Origin: an uncultured Pelagibacteraceae bacterium
GTDB taxonomy: Bacteria; Pseudomonadota; Alphaproteobacteria; Pelagibacterales; Pelagibacteraceae
Direction of reading: 5' to 3'
Assembly (NCBI GenBank): GCA_902588895.1
Contig: CACIRC010000002.1
Location: 62,001-126,000, forward strand
DNA length: 64,000 nt
Shown: positions 7,795-17,697 of the stretch, piece by piece
Layout of the letters: every line of letters begins with the position of its first letter
Numbering within the stretch: the first letter of the stretch is position 1
Made by a program: the position numbers and the translations under genes
Notes under the pieces: model-generated
Databases searched by the model: none
Told to the model about the DNA's origin: nothing
Seen by the model: only the letters and a program-made list of their open reading frames with translations

Positions 7795-8913
7795 ATGAAA
7801 AAAGACACTTTGTTAGGCGTATTTAAAAGTAAAGGCAGACTTAATAAAGAAGCTAATTCAAAATACAGATCTCCTTTTCAACGTGACAGAGATCGGATAA
7901 TACACAGCGCATCATTTAGAAGATTAAAGCATAAAACCCAAGTATTTGTTAACACAGAAGGGGATCATTTTAGAACAAGGATTACTCATTCAATTGAAGT
8001 TGCACAAATAGCAAGATCAATTGCAAAATATTTAAAATTAAATGAAGATTTAGCTGAAACCTTAAGTCTTGCTCATGATTTAGGTCATACTCCATTTGGC
8101 CATGCAGGAGAGGATGCTTTAGATGAATGTATGCAAAACTATGGAGGTTTTGATCACAATCTTCAGACATTAAGAATAGTAATGTTTTTAGAGAATAAAT
8201 ATTTTAAATTTGCTGGATTAAATTTAACTCTTGAAACTTTAGAAGGGCTTTTAAAACATAACGGACCCGTAGATGATCTAAGCATGATCAATAAACTAAT
8301 TGGTTTAAAAGTTTTCAAAAATAAAATTAACTTTAATACCTATCCATCATTAGAAGCTCAAATATCAGCTATATCAGATGATATTGCATATAATAATCAT
8401 GATATACAGGATGGAATTAAAGCAAACCTATTTAAACTTGAGGAATTAGTTGAATTAGATTTTTTCAAAAATATTTATCAAAAATATAAAAATAAAATTA
8501 ATAAAAAAAATTATAAAATTGTTATTTACCAAATCATAAGAGACTCAATAGATATTATGATAAGAGATTTACTAAGAAATACAGAAAAAAATATTAAAAA
8601 ATTTAAAATCAAGTCATTAAAAGATGTATCAAAATCAAATCAATTAATAGTTTCTTTTTCAGGTAAAATAGAAAATTCAGAACAAGAAATTAGATCATTT
8701 TTAAGACATAGAATGTATGACAATAAATCGGTACTTAATAAGAATCAAAGAGGTAAAATGATAATTAAGAAATTATTTAAAATAATTAAATCAAATCCTA
8801 GAAAATTTCTTACTAAAGAGCAATTGACTAAAGACAAATATAGAGCTATTTCAGATTTTATATCTGGTATGACAGACAGATACGCAATTAACCTTTATAA
8901 CGATAATAAATGA
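7795..8913 (+). CDS. dgt: dGTP triphosphohydrolase-like HD-domain protein
   Basis: This 372-residue protein has the HD-domain metal ligands of the dGTPase family: H in FRTRITHSIEV, HD in LAHDLGHTPFGH and a distal D in ISDDIAYNNHD. The N-terminal SPFQRDRDRIIHS motif is typical of the family. It hydrolyses dNTPs to deoxynucleosides and triphosphate and helps balance nucleotide pools. Its last four bases overlap the argS start, an arrangement common in alphaproteobacteria. Confidence 0.9.
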   Translation: MKKDTLLGVFKSKGRLNKEANSKYRSPFQRDRDRIIHSASFRRLKHKTQVFVNTEGDHFRTRITHSIEVAQIARSIAKYLKLNEDLAETLSLAHDLGHTPFGHAGEDALDECMQNYGGFDHNLQTLRIVMFLENKYFKFAGLNLTLETLEGLLKHNGPVDDLSMINKLIGLKVFKNKINFNTYPSLEAQISAISDDIAYNNHDIQDGIKANLFKLEELVELDFFKNIYQKYKNKINKKNYKIVIYQIIRDSIDIMIRDLLRNTEKNIKKFKIKSLKDVSKSNQLIVSFSGKIENSEQEIRSFLRHRMYDNKSVLNKNQRGKMIIKKLFKIIKSNPRKFLTKEQLTKDKYRAISDFISGMTDRYAINLYNDNK

Positions 8914-10643
8914 ATATTTTTGAATTATATTTGGATAAAATTAAATCTATTATTGTTGAACTTAGTAAAAAAAATCAACTTATCGTTCCAGAAAGTTTCA
9001 ATGGTATTAATGCGGAAATACCGCCTCCAAAATTTGATTGTGATATTTCAACTAATGTTGCAATGGTTTTATCCAAACTAAATAAAACCTCACCAATAGA
9101 ATTGGCAGAAAAACTTGCATCTGAAATCAAAAATAACGATGATCAAATAGACAATATATCTGTTGCTAAACCTGGTTTCATAAACATTAAATTTAAACCA
9201 TCTTTTTGGTCAAACTTTATTAAAGAAATTATTGATAAAGCTGAAAAATTTGGAATTAACGAGAAAGAGAAAAAAAATAATTACTTAGTTGAATTCGTAT
9301 CAGCCAACCCAACAGGACCTTTGCATGTTGGTCACTGTAGAGGAGCTATTTTAGGTGATGTCATATCTAATGTGTTAATATTTAATAAGCATAAAGTTAC
9401 AAAAGAGTATTATGTAAATGATTATGGCAATCAAATTATTAATTTTACAAAATCTGTATATTTTAGAATTAGAGAAGTAAAGTTTAATGAAACTTTTCCA
9501 CAAGATAATCCTGATTTGTATCCAGGTGATTACCTTGTTGATTTTGCAAAAAATATAGTTTCAGAAAATTCAGATCTAAATTTTGATAATTATGATGCAA
9601 TAAGCGATAAGCTAACAGCTTTATCAATAGAACAGGCGCTACTTTTAATTAAAAAGAACCTTAAGAGTTTAGGTATTAACCATGATAATTTTGTTAGTGA
9701 AAAAAGCATCGTTTTAAACAACGAAGTAGAGAGTGTAATTAAATTTTTAGAAAAAAATAAATTTGTATACAAAGGAAAAATTAAAGCCCCAGCAGGAGAG
9801 GACAGTAAAAACTGGGTGGAGCGAGAACAGTTGCTTTTTAAATCTACAGATTTTGGTGACGATAAAGATAGAGCATTACAAAAGTCTGACGGAGCCTGGA
9901 CTTATTTTGCAAGTGATGTTGCTTATCATAAAAACAAAGTTGATCGTAAATTTGATTATTTAATAAATATTCTTGGAGCAGACCATGCTGGCTATATCAA
10001 AAGAATTTCATCTTCAGTTGAAGCTTTATCAGGAAAAAAAGATAAATTGATTTGTAAAATTAGTCAGCTTGTAAAATTAATTAAAGATAACAAACCATTT
10101 AAGATGTCTAAAAGAAAAGGTGACTACATTACGGTTGATGATTTAATTGAAGAAGTTGGAAAAGATGCAACTAGGTTTATCATGCTCAACAGAAGTAGTG
10201 ATGTGGAATTAGATTTTGATTTTGATGCTGTAAAAGAAAAATCTAAAGATAATCCGTTATATTATGTTCAATATTGTTATGCTAGAATTTCATCTGTCTT
10301 TAGACATATTGGTAAAGATTTAAATTCAAATATTGAATTAGATGATTTTAGTTTTGAATATTCAAATGATGAGATCAAAATTTTAAAAAGGATTTCAGAA
10401 TGGCCTAAATGTATTGATGCAGCTAGTTCAAAATTAGAGCCACATAGAATACCTGTTTATTTATATGATCTTGCTTCAGAATTTCACTCATATTGGAATC
10501 TTGGTAAACAAAACCCAGAAAAAAGATTTATTAATGATCAAAAAACAGTTTCACCAGATAAGTTAATTTTTTTAAAAGCAATATCTAATGTTATAAAATC
10601 TGGAATGGATATAGTTGGTGTTGATACACCAGATAAAATGTAA
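8910..10643 (+). CDS. argS: Arginyl-tRNA synthetase
   Basis: This 577-residue class I synthetase has the N-terminal Add-1 domain, the HIGH-type motif in NPTGPLHVGHCRG (near residue 130), a KMSKR signature in FKMSKRKGD (near residue 395) and a helical anticodon-binding C-terminus with YVQYCYARI. It charges tRNA-Arg. It overlaps dgt by four bases and the next small gene by one. Confidence 0.97.
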   Translation: MNIFELYLDKIKSIIVELSKKNQLIVPESFNGINAEIPPPKFDCDISTNVAMVLSKLNKTSPIELAEKLASEIKNNDDQIDNISVAKPGFINIKFKPSFWSNFIKEIIDKAEKFGINEKEKKNNYLVEFVSANPTGPLHVGHCRGAILGDVISNVLIFNKHKVTKEYYVNDYGNQIINFTKSVYFRIREVKFNETFPQDNPDLYPGDYLVDFAKNIVSENSDLNFDNYDAISDKLTALSIEQALLLIKKNLKSLGINHDNFVSEKSIVLNNEVESVIKFLEKNKFVYKGKIKAPAGEDSKNWVEREQLLFKSTDFGDDKDRALQKSDGAWTYFASDVAYHKNKVDRKFDYLINILGADHAGYIKRISSSVEALSGKKDKLICKISQLVKLIKDNKPFKMSKRKGDYITVDDLIEEVGKDATRFIMLNRSSDVELDFDFDAVKEKSKDNPLYYVQYCYARISSVFRHIGKDLNSNIELDDFSFEYSNDEIKILKRISEWPKCIDAASSKLEPHRIPVYLYDLASEFHSYWNLGKQNPEKRFINDQKTVSPDKLIFLKAISNVIKSGMDIVGVDTPDKM

Positions 10644-10903
10644 TGCTAAAAGAAATTAAGTATTTAATCTTTATTGTTGTAATTATTTTATTTATTTTTT
10701 TTACCGGTAAATATTACTTTTCAGATGAAAATAAGAAGAAATCATACAGATCTTACAAAAATAACGATGAAAAAATTAAATTATATTCAAAAAATTTACC
10801 TGTTTTGGAAAACGACACACAAAATGTAATAGAATACGTTAATCAAACAAACAAAAAAAAGAAAAAAAAGTTTAATTTTTGGAAACTTTTAGAGAATGAT
10901 TAA
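10643..10903 (+). CDS. Small single-pass membrane protein, unknown function
   Basis: This 86-residue protein has one N-terminal membrane helix (about residues 7-25) followed by a lysine-rich tail. It lies between argS and nagZ, a slot that in many alphaproteobacteria holds an SPOR-domain cell-division protein. No SPOR domain is visible here, so it may be a reduced remnant of that gene. It overlaps nagZ by eight bases, which supports real translation. Confidence 0.6.
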   Translation: MLKEIKYLIFIVVIILFIFFTGKYYFSDENKKKSYRSYKNNDEKIKLYSKNLPVLENDTQNVIEYVNQTNKKKKKKFNFWKLLEND

Positions 10904-11846
10904 GAATAGAAGAGCATTTATTGTAGGTTTGAAATCATTAACATTATCAAAGAAAGAAATAATTTTTTTGAAGAAATATAGACCGTGGGGTATTATTTTA
11001 TTTTCAAGAAACATTAGTTCAATTGAACAAACTAAAAAATTAACTAATAAAATAAAAAAGATATTTAAAGACAAAAAATACCCAATACTAATTGATCAAG
11101 AAGGTGGTCGAGTAAATCGATTAAGTAAAATTATTTCATTTGACAATTTAACTTCTGAATATTTTGGTAATTTATATAAAAAAGATAAGAAAAAATTTAA
11201 TATTATTTATAAATTATTTATCGATAAGACTTCGTATTTACTTAGATCAATTGGTGTAAATATAAATATCGCTCCCGTTTTAGATCTTCGAGCTAAAGGA
11301 GCAAGCAATGTTATTGGTGATAGATCTTTTTCAAAAAAAAAAAAAATTATCTCTAAAATCGGAGATATTTGTATTAATTATTTTCATCAAAATTCAATTG
11401 GTACTGTGATTAAACATATTCCAGGACATGGATTAGCGAAGGTGGATAGCCATAAATTTACTCCTGTAGTTACAAAACAATTAAATTATTTGATAAAAAA
11501 TGATTTTTTTCCTTTCAAGAAAAAACATAGTTATTTTGCAATTACCGCACATGTAATCTACAGAAGTATTGATAAACTTAATACAGCTACTCACTCAAAA
11601 AAAATTATAAATTTAATTAGAAATAAAATAGGATTTAATAACATTTTGATTTCAGATGATTTATCAATGAAAAGTTTAAAAGATGATTTAAAAACCAATG
11701 TAATCAAAACATTTAGCGCAGGTTGTAATCTAGCTCTCCATTGCAATGGCAAATTGTCTGAAATGAAGGTGGTTGGTAATAATTCACCAAAGGTTAGTAA
11801 TTTTATTATAAAAAAAACAAAGTTATTTTATAAAATTTTAAGCTAA
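10896..11846 (+). CDS. nagZ: Beta-N-acetylhexosaminidase NagZ
   Basis: This 316-residue glycoside hydrolase family 3 protein has the family segments LIDQEGGRVNRL, the catalytic loop KHIPGHGLAKVDSH and the nucleophile region LISDDLSMKSL. NagZ removes N-acetylglucosamine from muropeptides in cytoplasmic cell-wall recycling. It is followed ten bases later by scpA, a common alphaproteobacterial order. Confidence 0.92.
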   Translation: MIKNRRAFIVGLKSLTLSKKEIIFLKKYRPWGIILFSRNISSIEQTKKLTNKIKKIFKDKKYPILIDQEGGRVNRLSKIISFDNLTSEYFGNLYKKDKKKFNIIYKLFIDKTSYLLRSIGVNINIAPVLDLRAKGASNVIGDRSFSKKKKIISKIGDICINYFHQNSIGTVIKHIPGHGLAKVDSHKFTPVVTKQLNYLIKNDFFPFKKKHSYFAITAHVIYRSIDKLNTATHSKKIINLIRNKIGFNNILISDDLSMKSLKDDLKTNVIKTFSAGCNLALHCNGKLSEMKVVGNNSPKVSNFIIKKTKLFYKILS

Positions 11847-11855
11847 TATAAAAAA

Positions 11856-12599
11856 ATGACTATTTCTGATTCTACATTATTTAATGTTAATATAAATAAT
11901 TATAATGGCCCACTAGATGTACTTTTAGATTTAGCTAAATCTCAAAAGGTAGATCTTGAAGAGATATCAATTACAAAGTTAGCGGATCAATTTCATGATT
12001 ATATTACAAAAGAAAAAAATTTAAATTTAGAAATTGCTTCTGAATATTTATTGATGGCAACTTGGTTAGCATATTTAAAATCTAAATTGTTACTTCCAGG
12101 AACACCAGAAGAAGAATTTAAAGTTCAAGAAGTCGCTGAAAAATTAAAATTACAACTCAAAAAATTAGAGTTAATTAGATTGCTCTCAGAACAAATGCTC
12201 AAAAGAAAAAGATTAGGAAGAGAGATTCGATCAAGAGGAATGAAGGGAAATATAAGATCTATTTATAGCACTGAGTATAATTTAAGTTTATTTGAACTTC
12301 TTAAGTCATATTCAACAATTATTATGACCAAGGACTTTCAAAAAATGAACATTCCCAAATTACCAGTATTTACTGCTGAGGATGGAATTAAAACAATAAG
12401 AGAATTTTTTGGTAAGTTGATTGATTGGAAAAAATTAGATGATTTAATTCCTAAAAATTTTAAAAGTAGTTCAAAATATAAACGTACTGGAAAAGCAGGA
12501 ATATTTGCTGGTTCTTTAGAATTGGTTAAAGAGGGAAATCTAACCATGAAACAGGATAAGTTGTTTGATGATATTTATGTGAAGGAAAATAATGATTAA
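11856..12599 (+). CDS. scpA: Segregation and condensation protein A
   Basis: This 247-residue kleisin has the N-terminal YNGPLDVLLDLAKSQKVDL motif and the YLLMATWLAYLKSKLLLP segment of ScpA. It bridges SMC heads and binds ScpB in chromosome condensation. It overlaps scpB by eight bases. Confidence 0.95.
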   Translation: MTISDSTLFNVNINNYNGPLDVLLDLAKSQKVDLEEISITKLADQFHDYITKEKNLNLEIASEYLLMATWLAYLKSKLLLPGTPEEEFKVQEVAEKLKLQLKKLELIRLLSEQMLKRKRLGREIRSRGMKGNIRSIYSTEYNLSLFELLKSYSTIIMTKDFQKMNIPKLPVFTAEDGIKTIREFFGKLIDWKKLDDLIPKNFKSSSKYKRTGKAGIFAGSLELVKEGNLTMKQDKLFDDIYVKENND

Positions 12600-13293
12600 A
12601 AAAGAAAAAATTACAAAAGATAATATTGTTAAATTTCCATCTAAGTTATCTGATTTAGAAAAAGAAATTGAAGCAGTTATTTTTGCTGCTGCTGAACCAT
12701 TAGATGTTGATACAATTGAAAGTAAAGTTACTAAAAAAGGTAGCGTCTCTAAATCATTAGAAAAGTTGCAACAAGAATATTCTAAACGTGGAATTAATCT
12801 GGTTTGTATAAAAGAAAAGTGGTCCTTCAGAACTTCTCCTAACTTGTCAAACATTATGTCACAAGAAAGAACGGTTGAAAAAAAACTTTCTAGAGCAGCC
12901 GTGGAGACTTTAGCTATAATCGTTTATCACCAACCTGTTACTAGAGCAGAGATTGAGGAGATAAGAGGTGTTGCATTTGGAACGAATACACTTGAGATAT
13001 TGATGGAACTCAATTGGGTGAAACCAGGTGGTCGTAAAGATGTACCAGGTAGACCAATTCAATATATAACAACTGACGAATTTTTAAGTCATTTTAATCT
13101 CCAAAAATTATCTGATTTACCAACAATTGATGAATTGGGTGCAGCTGGTTTAATTGATAGCTCTAGCATTGATAATGCAATTTTTGGAACAGGAAAATTC
13201 TATAAAGAAAAACAAGAAGAAAAAAAAGAGGATATTTATTCTAATATTGATGAGATGTTAAATAGTACTCTTGATACAGAAGAGAAAGATTAA
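12592..13293 (+). CDS. scpB: Segregation and condensation protein B
   Basis: This 233-residue protein has two winged-helix domains. A conserved ScpB core reads RAAVETLAIIVYHQPVTRAE, followed by VKPGGRKDVPGRPIQY. It is the ScpA partner in the SMC complex. It is directly downstream of and overlaps scpA, and the tat genes follow. Confidence 0.95.
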   Translation: MIKKEKITKDNIVKFPSKLSDLEKEIEAVIFAAAEPLDVDTIESKVTKKGSVSKSLEKLQQEYSKRGINLVCIKEKWSFRTSPNLSNIMSQERTVEKKLSRAAVETLAIIVYHQPVTRAEIEEIRGVAFGTNTLEILMELNWVKPGGRKDVPGRPIQYITTDEFLSHFNLQKLSDLPTIDELGAAGLIDSSSIDNAIFGTGKFYKEKQEEKKEDIYSNIDEMLNSTLDTEEKD

Positions 13294-13340
13294 CAAAAAA
13301 GTAACTTTTAAATTAATCATAAAAAGGTTATAAGTTTTTT

Positions 13341-13541
13341 ATGAGCATAGGAATTTGGCAAATTGCAATCGTAGTTATATTAGTAGTCTTATTATTTGGA
13401 CGAGGTAAAATTTCTAGTCTGATGGGTGATGTAGCTAAGGGAATTAAAAGTTTTAAAAAAGGAATGGCGTCAGATGTTACTGACGATACAGAGCCAAAAA
13501 ATATTTCCGACGAAAATAAAGACTCAGAAAACAAAGATTAA
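13341..13541 (+). CDS. tatA: Sec-independent protein translocase TatA
   Basis: This 66-residue protein has one N-terminal membrane helix, the [19 protein letters not shown] hinge and amphipathic helix (the usual FG motif), and an acidic tail. It forms the pore-lining oligomer for folded proteins carrying twin-arginine signals. It is first in tatABC, six bases before tatB. Confidence 0.93.
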   Translation: MSIGIWQIAIVVILVVLLFGRGKISSLMGDVAKGIKSFKKGMASDVTDDTEPKNISDENKDSENKD

Positions 13542-13546
13542 ATCAC

Positions 13547-13768
13547 ATGCCTACTATTGGTTGGTTTGAGATATTAATTGTTGTTGGTATTGCTATTGTT
13601 GTTCTTGGCCCAAAAGATTTTCCAATCATGTTAAAGAAAGCTGGTTCTTGGATAGGAACAGCTAAAAGATATGTAAGCAACATTCAAAATGAAGTTTCTA
13701 ATTTAGAAATTGATGATGAAAAAATTGATAATGAAATAAAAAAAGAAACTAAAAAAGATGAGCAATGA
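13547..13768 (+). CDS. tatB: Sec-independent protein translocase TatB
   Basis: This 73-residue protein is shorter than most TatB proteins but has the typical start MPTIGWFEILIVVGIAIVVLGP and an amphipathic helix after the membrane segment. With TatC it recognises twin-arginine signal peptides. It overlaps tatC by 11 bases. Confidence 0.9.
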   Translation: MPTIGWFEILIVVGIAIVVLGPKDFPIMLKKAGSWIGTAKRYVSNIQNEVSNLEIDDEKIDNEIKKETKKDEQ

Positions 13769-14528
13769 AGAAAATGAAGGTGGATTTGTTAGCCATCTAA
13801 CAGAACTAAGAAAAAGATTAATACATAGTTTTGTATTTCTAATAATCTTTTTTGTAATTTGTTATATATTTGCAGAACACATCTACGGTTTTTTAGTTGA
13901 TCCATTTGCTCAAGCTGTAAAAGATGATGGATCTGATCGAAGGCTTATTTTTACAGCCTTACAAGAAACTTTTTTAACGTATATTAAAGTATCCTTTTTC
14001 ACCGCTTTTTTTGTAACTTGTCCATTTATTCTAATGCAAATATGGAAATTTATTGCACCGGGTTTATATAAACATGAAAAGGTTGCGATACTCCCTTATC
14101 TTGTATTAACACCCATACTTTTCTTTTTAGGCGGCATGCTTGTCTACTATTTGATAATGCCTCTAGCTATCAAGTTTTTTTTATCTTTTGAAAGTACAGG
14201 GATGTCTACAAGTCTTCCAATTCAATTAGAGGCTAAGGTAAATGAATATTTATCACTTGTAATGAAGTTAATTTTTGCATTTGGAATAAGTTTTCAACTA
14301 CCTATAGTCTTAAGTTTATTAGCAAGAATAGGTGTAGTTGATAGTCAATTTCTAAAAGAAAGAAGGAAGTATGTTGTGGTAATTATATTTGCTGCTGCTG
14401 CATTACTAACACCACCAGATCCAATTACTCAAATAGGTTTAGCCATTCCTTTATTAATTTTATATGAATTATCAATATTTTCAGTAAAATTTATAGAAAA
14501 CAAAAATTTAGAAAAGACCGATGCATAA
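13758..14528 (+). CDS. tatC: Sec-independent protein translocase TatC
   Basis: This 256-residue protein has six membrane helices and the conserved N-terminal HLTELRKRL motif. A second conserved segment is FITCPFILMQIWKFIAPGLY-like (here FVTCPFILMQIWKFIAPGLY), and TPPDP follows near residue 215. It is the signal-peptide receptor of the Tat translocase. It overlaps serS by eight bases. Confidence 0.95.
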   Translation: MSNEENEGGFVSHLTELRKRLIHSFVFLIIFFVICYIFAEHIYGFLVDPFAQAVKDDGSDRRLIFTALQETFLTYIKVSFFTAFFVTCPFILMQIWKFIAPGLYKHEKVAILPYLVLTPILFFLGGMLVYYLIMPLAIKFFLSFESTGMSTSLPIQLEAKVNEYLSLVMKLIFAFGISFQLPIVLSLLARIGVVDSQFLKERRKYVVVIIFAAAALLTPPDPITQIGLAIPLLILYELSIFSVKFIENKNLEKTDA

Positions 14529-15780
14529 TTTAAAAGAAATCAGAAAAGACTTTTCAAAATTTGAAAAAGATCTTGAAAAACGTTCAGTTAAAATTGATTT
14601 TAATAATTTAAAAAAACTTGATGAGTTAAATAGAGATTTAATTCAAAAGAAAGAAAATTTAGAAAAAGAAAAAAAAGATATTTCAAAATCTAAAGATGAA
14701 AGTTTATTTAAAAAATCTAAAGAGCTATCTATAGAATTAGAGAAGATTTCTGAGCAACAAAAAAGTACTAAAACTGAATTAGATAATATTTTATCAAATA
14801 TACCAAATATACCTCACCAAGATGTTCCAAAAGGTAAAGATGAAAATGATAATGTGGAAGTTTTAAAAGCTGGAAAAGTTCCTGTATTTGATTTTAAAGC
14901 CAAATCTCATTATGAGCTAGGTGAGAAATTAGGAATGCTTGATTTTGATCTTGCAACAAAAACAACTGGATCAAGATTTGTTTTTGTTAAAAAGGACCTA
15001 GCATTACTGGAACGAGCTTTATCCAACTTTATGCTAGATACTCATATAGTCCAAAACGGCTATCAAGAAATCTCACCCCCATTGATAGCTTCTGAAAATA
15101 CGATGTATGGAACTGGTCAATTACCAAAATTTGAAAATGATCAATTTGAGATAAAATTTGATGAAGGATCTGATAGAAAATTTTTAATTCCAACAGCTGA
15201 AGTAATATTAACTAATATTGTCAAAGATAAAATTGTTGATCAAAAAGAATTACCTATGAGATTTGTTGCCTCAACCCCGTGTTTTAGAAAAGAAGCTGGT
15301 AGTTATGGAAAAGATACAAAAGGAATGATTAGGCAACATCAATTTTATAAAGTTGAGATGGTAAGTATTGTTGAAAAAGAAAATTGTCTTGATGAACTAG
15401 AGCGAATGACTAATTGTGCAACAGATATATTAGATAAGTTAGAGTTGCCTTATAGAAAAATAATTTTATGCTCTGGTGATATGGGTTTCAGTGCTGAAAA
15501 AACATACGATATTGAAGTGTGGTTACCATCAGAAAACCAATATCGTGAAATATCATCATGCTCTTCTTGCTCAACATTTCAAGCACAAAGAATGAAATCA
15601 AGATATAAAAATCAAAATAAAGAAACTGTTTTTGTTGGAACATTAAATGGTAGCGGTTTAGCTGTGGGCAGAACTTTAATTGCTGTGCTAGAAAACTATC
15701 AACAAAAAGATGGTTCGATTATTGTTCCTAAGGTGCTGCGACCGTATATGAATAATTTGGAATTGATTTCAGCTAAATAA
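14521..15780 (+). CDS. serS: Seryl-tRNA synthetase
   Basis: This 419-residue class II synthetase has an N-terminal coiled-coil arm (about residues 1-105) that contacts the long variable arm of tRNA-Ser, then motif 2 (FRKEAGSYGKDT) and motif 3 (GSGLAVGRTLIAVLE). It charges tRNA-Ser, including the tRNA-Ser(TGA) in this window. Confidence 0.97.
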   Translation: MHNLKEIRKDFSKFEKDLEKRSVKIDFNNLKKLDELNRDLIQKKENLEKEKKDISKSKDESLFKKSKELSIELEKISEQQKSTKTELDNILSNIPNIPHQDVPKGKDENDNVEVLKAGKVPVFDFKAKSHYELGEKLGMLDFDLATKTTGSRFVFVKKDLALLERALSNFMLDTHIVQNGYQEISPPLIASENTMYGTGQLPKFENDQFEIKFDEGSDRKFLIPTAEVILTNIVKDKIVDQKELPMRFVASTPCFRKEAGSYGKDTKGMIRQHQFYKVEMVSIVEKENCLDELERMTNCATDILDKLELPYRKIILCSGDMGFSAEKTYDIEVWLPSENQYREISSCSSCSTFQAQRMKSRYKNQNKETVFVGTLNGSGLAVGRTLIAVLENYQQKDGSIIVPKVLRPYMNNLELISAK

Positions 15781-15835
15781 AGTTGTTTTAATTACATAGA
15801 TAGTATAAGTATTCACATAATTTATAAGGAGATTT

Positions 15836-16129
15836 ATGGAAGGCTCAGGAATAGGACAATTTATACCGTTAATTTTAATATTTGTTATTTTTTATTTTTT
15901 CTTAATCAGACCACAGCAAAAAAAAGTTAAAGAACACAAAGCAATGGTTGAAAGTCTTAAGAGAGGTGACAAGGTTGTTACTTCTGGCGGAATTACAGGT
16001 ACTGTAGAGAGACTTATAGACAATGATAAAGTTGAAGTAGAAATTGCTGACAATGTAAAAGTTGAGATAGTTAAATCAACTGGTATTCAAAGTCTTGTTA
16101 ATACAAATACACAAGAAGTTAAAAAATAA
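15836..16129 (+). CDS. yajC: Preprotein translocase auxiliary subunit YajC
   Basis: This 97-residue protein has one membrane helix (residues 9-24), the FLIRPQQKK motif and the GDKVVTSGGITGTV segment of YajC. It works with SecDF at the inner membrane. A strong ribosome-binding site, AAGGAG, lies seven bases before the ATG. secD follows after 14 bases. Confidence 0.95.
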   Translation: MEGSGIGQFIPLILIFVIFYFFLIRPQQKKVKEHKAMVESLKRGDKVVTSGGITGTVERLIDNDKVEVEIADNVKVEIVKSTGIQSLVNTNTQEVKK

Positions 16130-16143
16130 TTATTTTTAGTTAA

Positions 16144-17697
16144 GTGCTTTATTTCTCTAAGTTAAGAATTTTATTTATAACTCTTTTTTCAGTTTTATTT
16201 ATTTTAATTGCTTCATCAAATCTTTTTAAATTTGATGATAATTTTTTTGATAAAAAAATTAATCTAGGATTAGACCTTCAGGGTGGATCATATCTATTAC
16301 TCGAAATTGATAATGAACCTGTAATTGAACAAAAATTACAAAACCTAACAACAACAATTAGAAATTACTTCAAAGAAAAAAATATTAAAATCAACAATAT
16401 AAAAATAGATAATCAAAATATTTTTTTTAATGTAACAGATAATGATAAGCAATCTGTTTTAGATGTTTTCCAAGACGAAAATAGTGACCTTAACCCTTAT
16501 TACCCAAGATTTAAATCACATCAGTTAGAAATTGAAGATACAGGTTTAAATTTTAAAGTTAATTTTTCAAGACAAGGTTTAATTAAACTTAAAACTTCTT
16601 CTCAAGATCAAGCTATAGAAATAGTTAGAAGGAGAGTAGATGAGGTTGGAACTAATGAGCCAAACATACTTAAAAGAGGAAACAACCGAATTTTAGTAGA
16701 GCTTCCTGGATTAGATGATCCAATGAGAATAAAATCATTACTTGGTAAAACTGCAAACCTTACTTTTCGATTTGTAACAAATGACGACAATGACCGTTTT
16801 GGAGTTGAAAAGTTAAAATTCGAAAATGGTCTAGAAGAAGCCACAGTTAGTAAAAGAATTATAATAAGTGGTGAAAATTTACTTGATGCTCAACCAAAAA
16901 TGGACACACAAGCTAACCAAACAATTGTTTCATTTACTCTAGATAGAGTAGGTGCAAAAAGGTTTGGTAAGGCAACTTCAACTGGTATTGGAAAGCAATT
17001 AGCAATTGTTTTAGATGGTAAAATTATTAGTGCGCCTGTAGTTAGAGATACCATTGCCAGTGGATCTGGTCAGATAAGTGGTGGCTTTACTTTTCAAACA
17101 GCAACCGATCTAGCTTTATTGTTAAGATCAGGAGCATTACCAGCACCTTTAGAAATAATTGAAGAAAGAACAGTGGGACCAGATCTTGGACAAGACTCAA
17201 TTAATGCAGGAATGATTGCTTTAGCAATAGGTTTTATGTTGGTAATAATTTTTATGTTCGTAAAATATAAAATTTTTGGATTAATTACCAATGTAACACT
17301 AATAGTTAATTTGTTTATTCTTTTGGGTGTTTTAACTTTATTTGAAGCTACTTTAACATTACCTGGTATTGCAGGGATTATCCTAACTGTAGGTATGGCA
17401 GTTGATGCAAATGTTTTAATTTTTGAGAGAATTAAAGAGGAACTAAAAGATGAGACTAATAACATTTTAGCTTTTGATGGTGGTTATACCAAATCAAGAA
17501 CAGCAATTTTAGATGCCAATATTACTACATTATTAGCTGCAATTATTTTATTTTTTATGGGTTCAGGTCCAGTTAAAGGTTTTGCTGTAACCTTAGGAGT
17601 TGGAATATTTACAACACTATTTTCAGTCTATTTCATAGCAAGATTGTTCACTAGTATTTATGTATCAAGAAATAAAGATAAGGAAAAATTAATCTAA
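16144..17697 (+). CDS. secD: Protein translocase subunit SecD
   Basis: This 517-residue protein has the N-terminal DLQGGSYLLLEI motif, the large periplasmic P1 domain, and six membrane helices with an RND-type core containing TVGMAVDANVLIFERIKEE. SecDF uses the proton gradient to complete export of unfolded proteins. The start is GTG at 16144. The next in-frame ATG would remove the first helix. It overlaps secF by one base. Confidence 0.96.
   Translation: MLYFSKLRILFITLFSVLFILIASSNLFKFDDNFFDKKINLGLDLQGGSYLLLEIDNEPVIEQKLQNLTTTIRNYFKEKNIKINNIKIDNQNIFFNVTDNDKQSVLDVFQDENSDLNPYYPRFKSHQLEIEDTGLNFKVNFSRQGLIKLKTSSQDQAIEIVRRRVDEVGTNEPNILKRGNNRILVELPGLDDPMRIKSLLGKTANLTFRFVTNDDNDRFGVEKLKFENGLEEATVSKRIIISGENLLDAQPKMDTQANQTIVSFTLDRVGAKRFGKATSTGIGKQLAIVLDGKIISAPVVRDTIASGSGQISGGFTFQTATDLALLLRSGALPAPLEIIEERTVGPDLGQDSINAGMIALAIGFMLVIIFMFVKYKIFGLITNVTLIVNLFILLGVLTLFEATLTLPGIAGIILTVGMAVDANVLIFERIKEELKDETNNILAFDGGYTKSRTAILDANITTLLAAIILFFMGSGPVKGFAVTLGVGIFTTLFSVYFIARLFTSIYVSRNKDKEKLI

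Noticed and set aside
17094-17465. 123-residue minus-strand ORF inside secD
   Set aside because: It is the antisense shadow of the conserved membrane domain of SecD.
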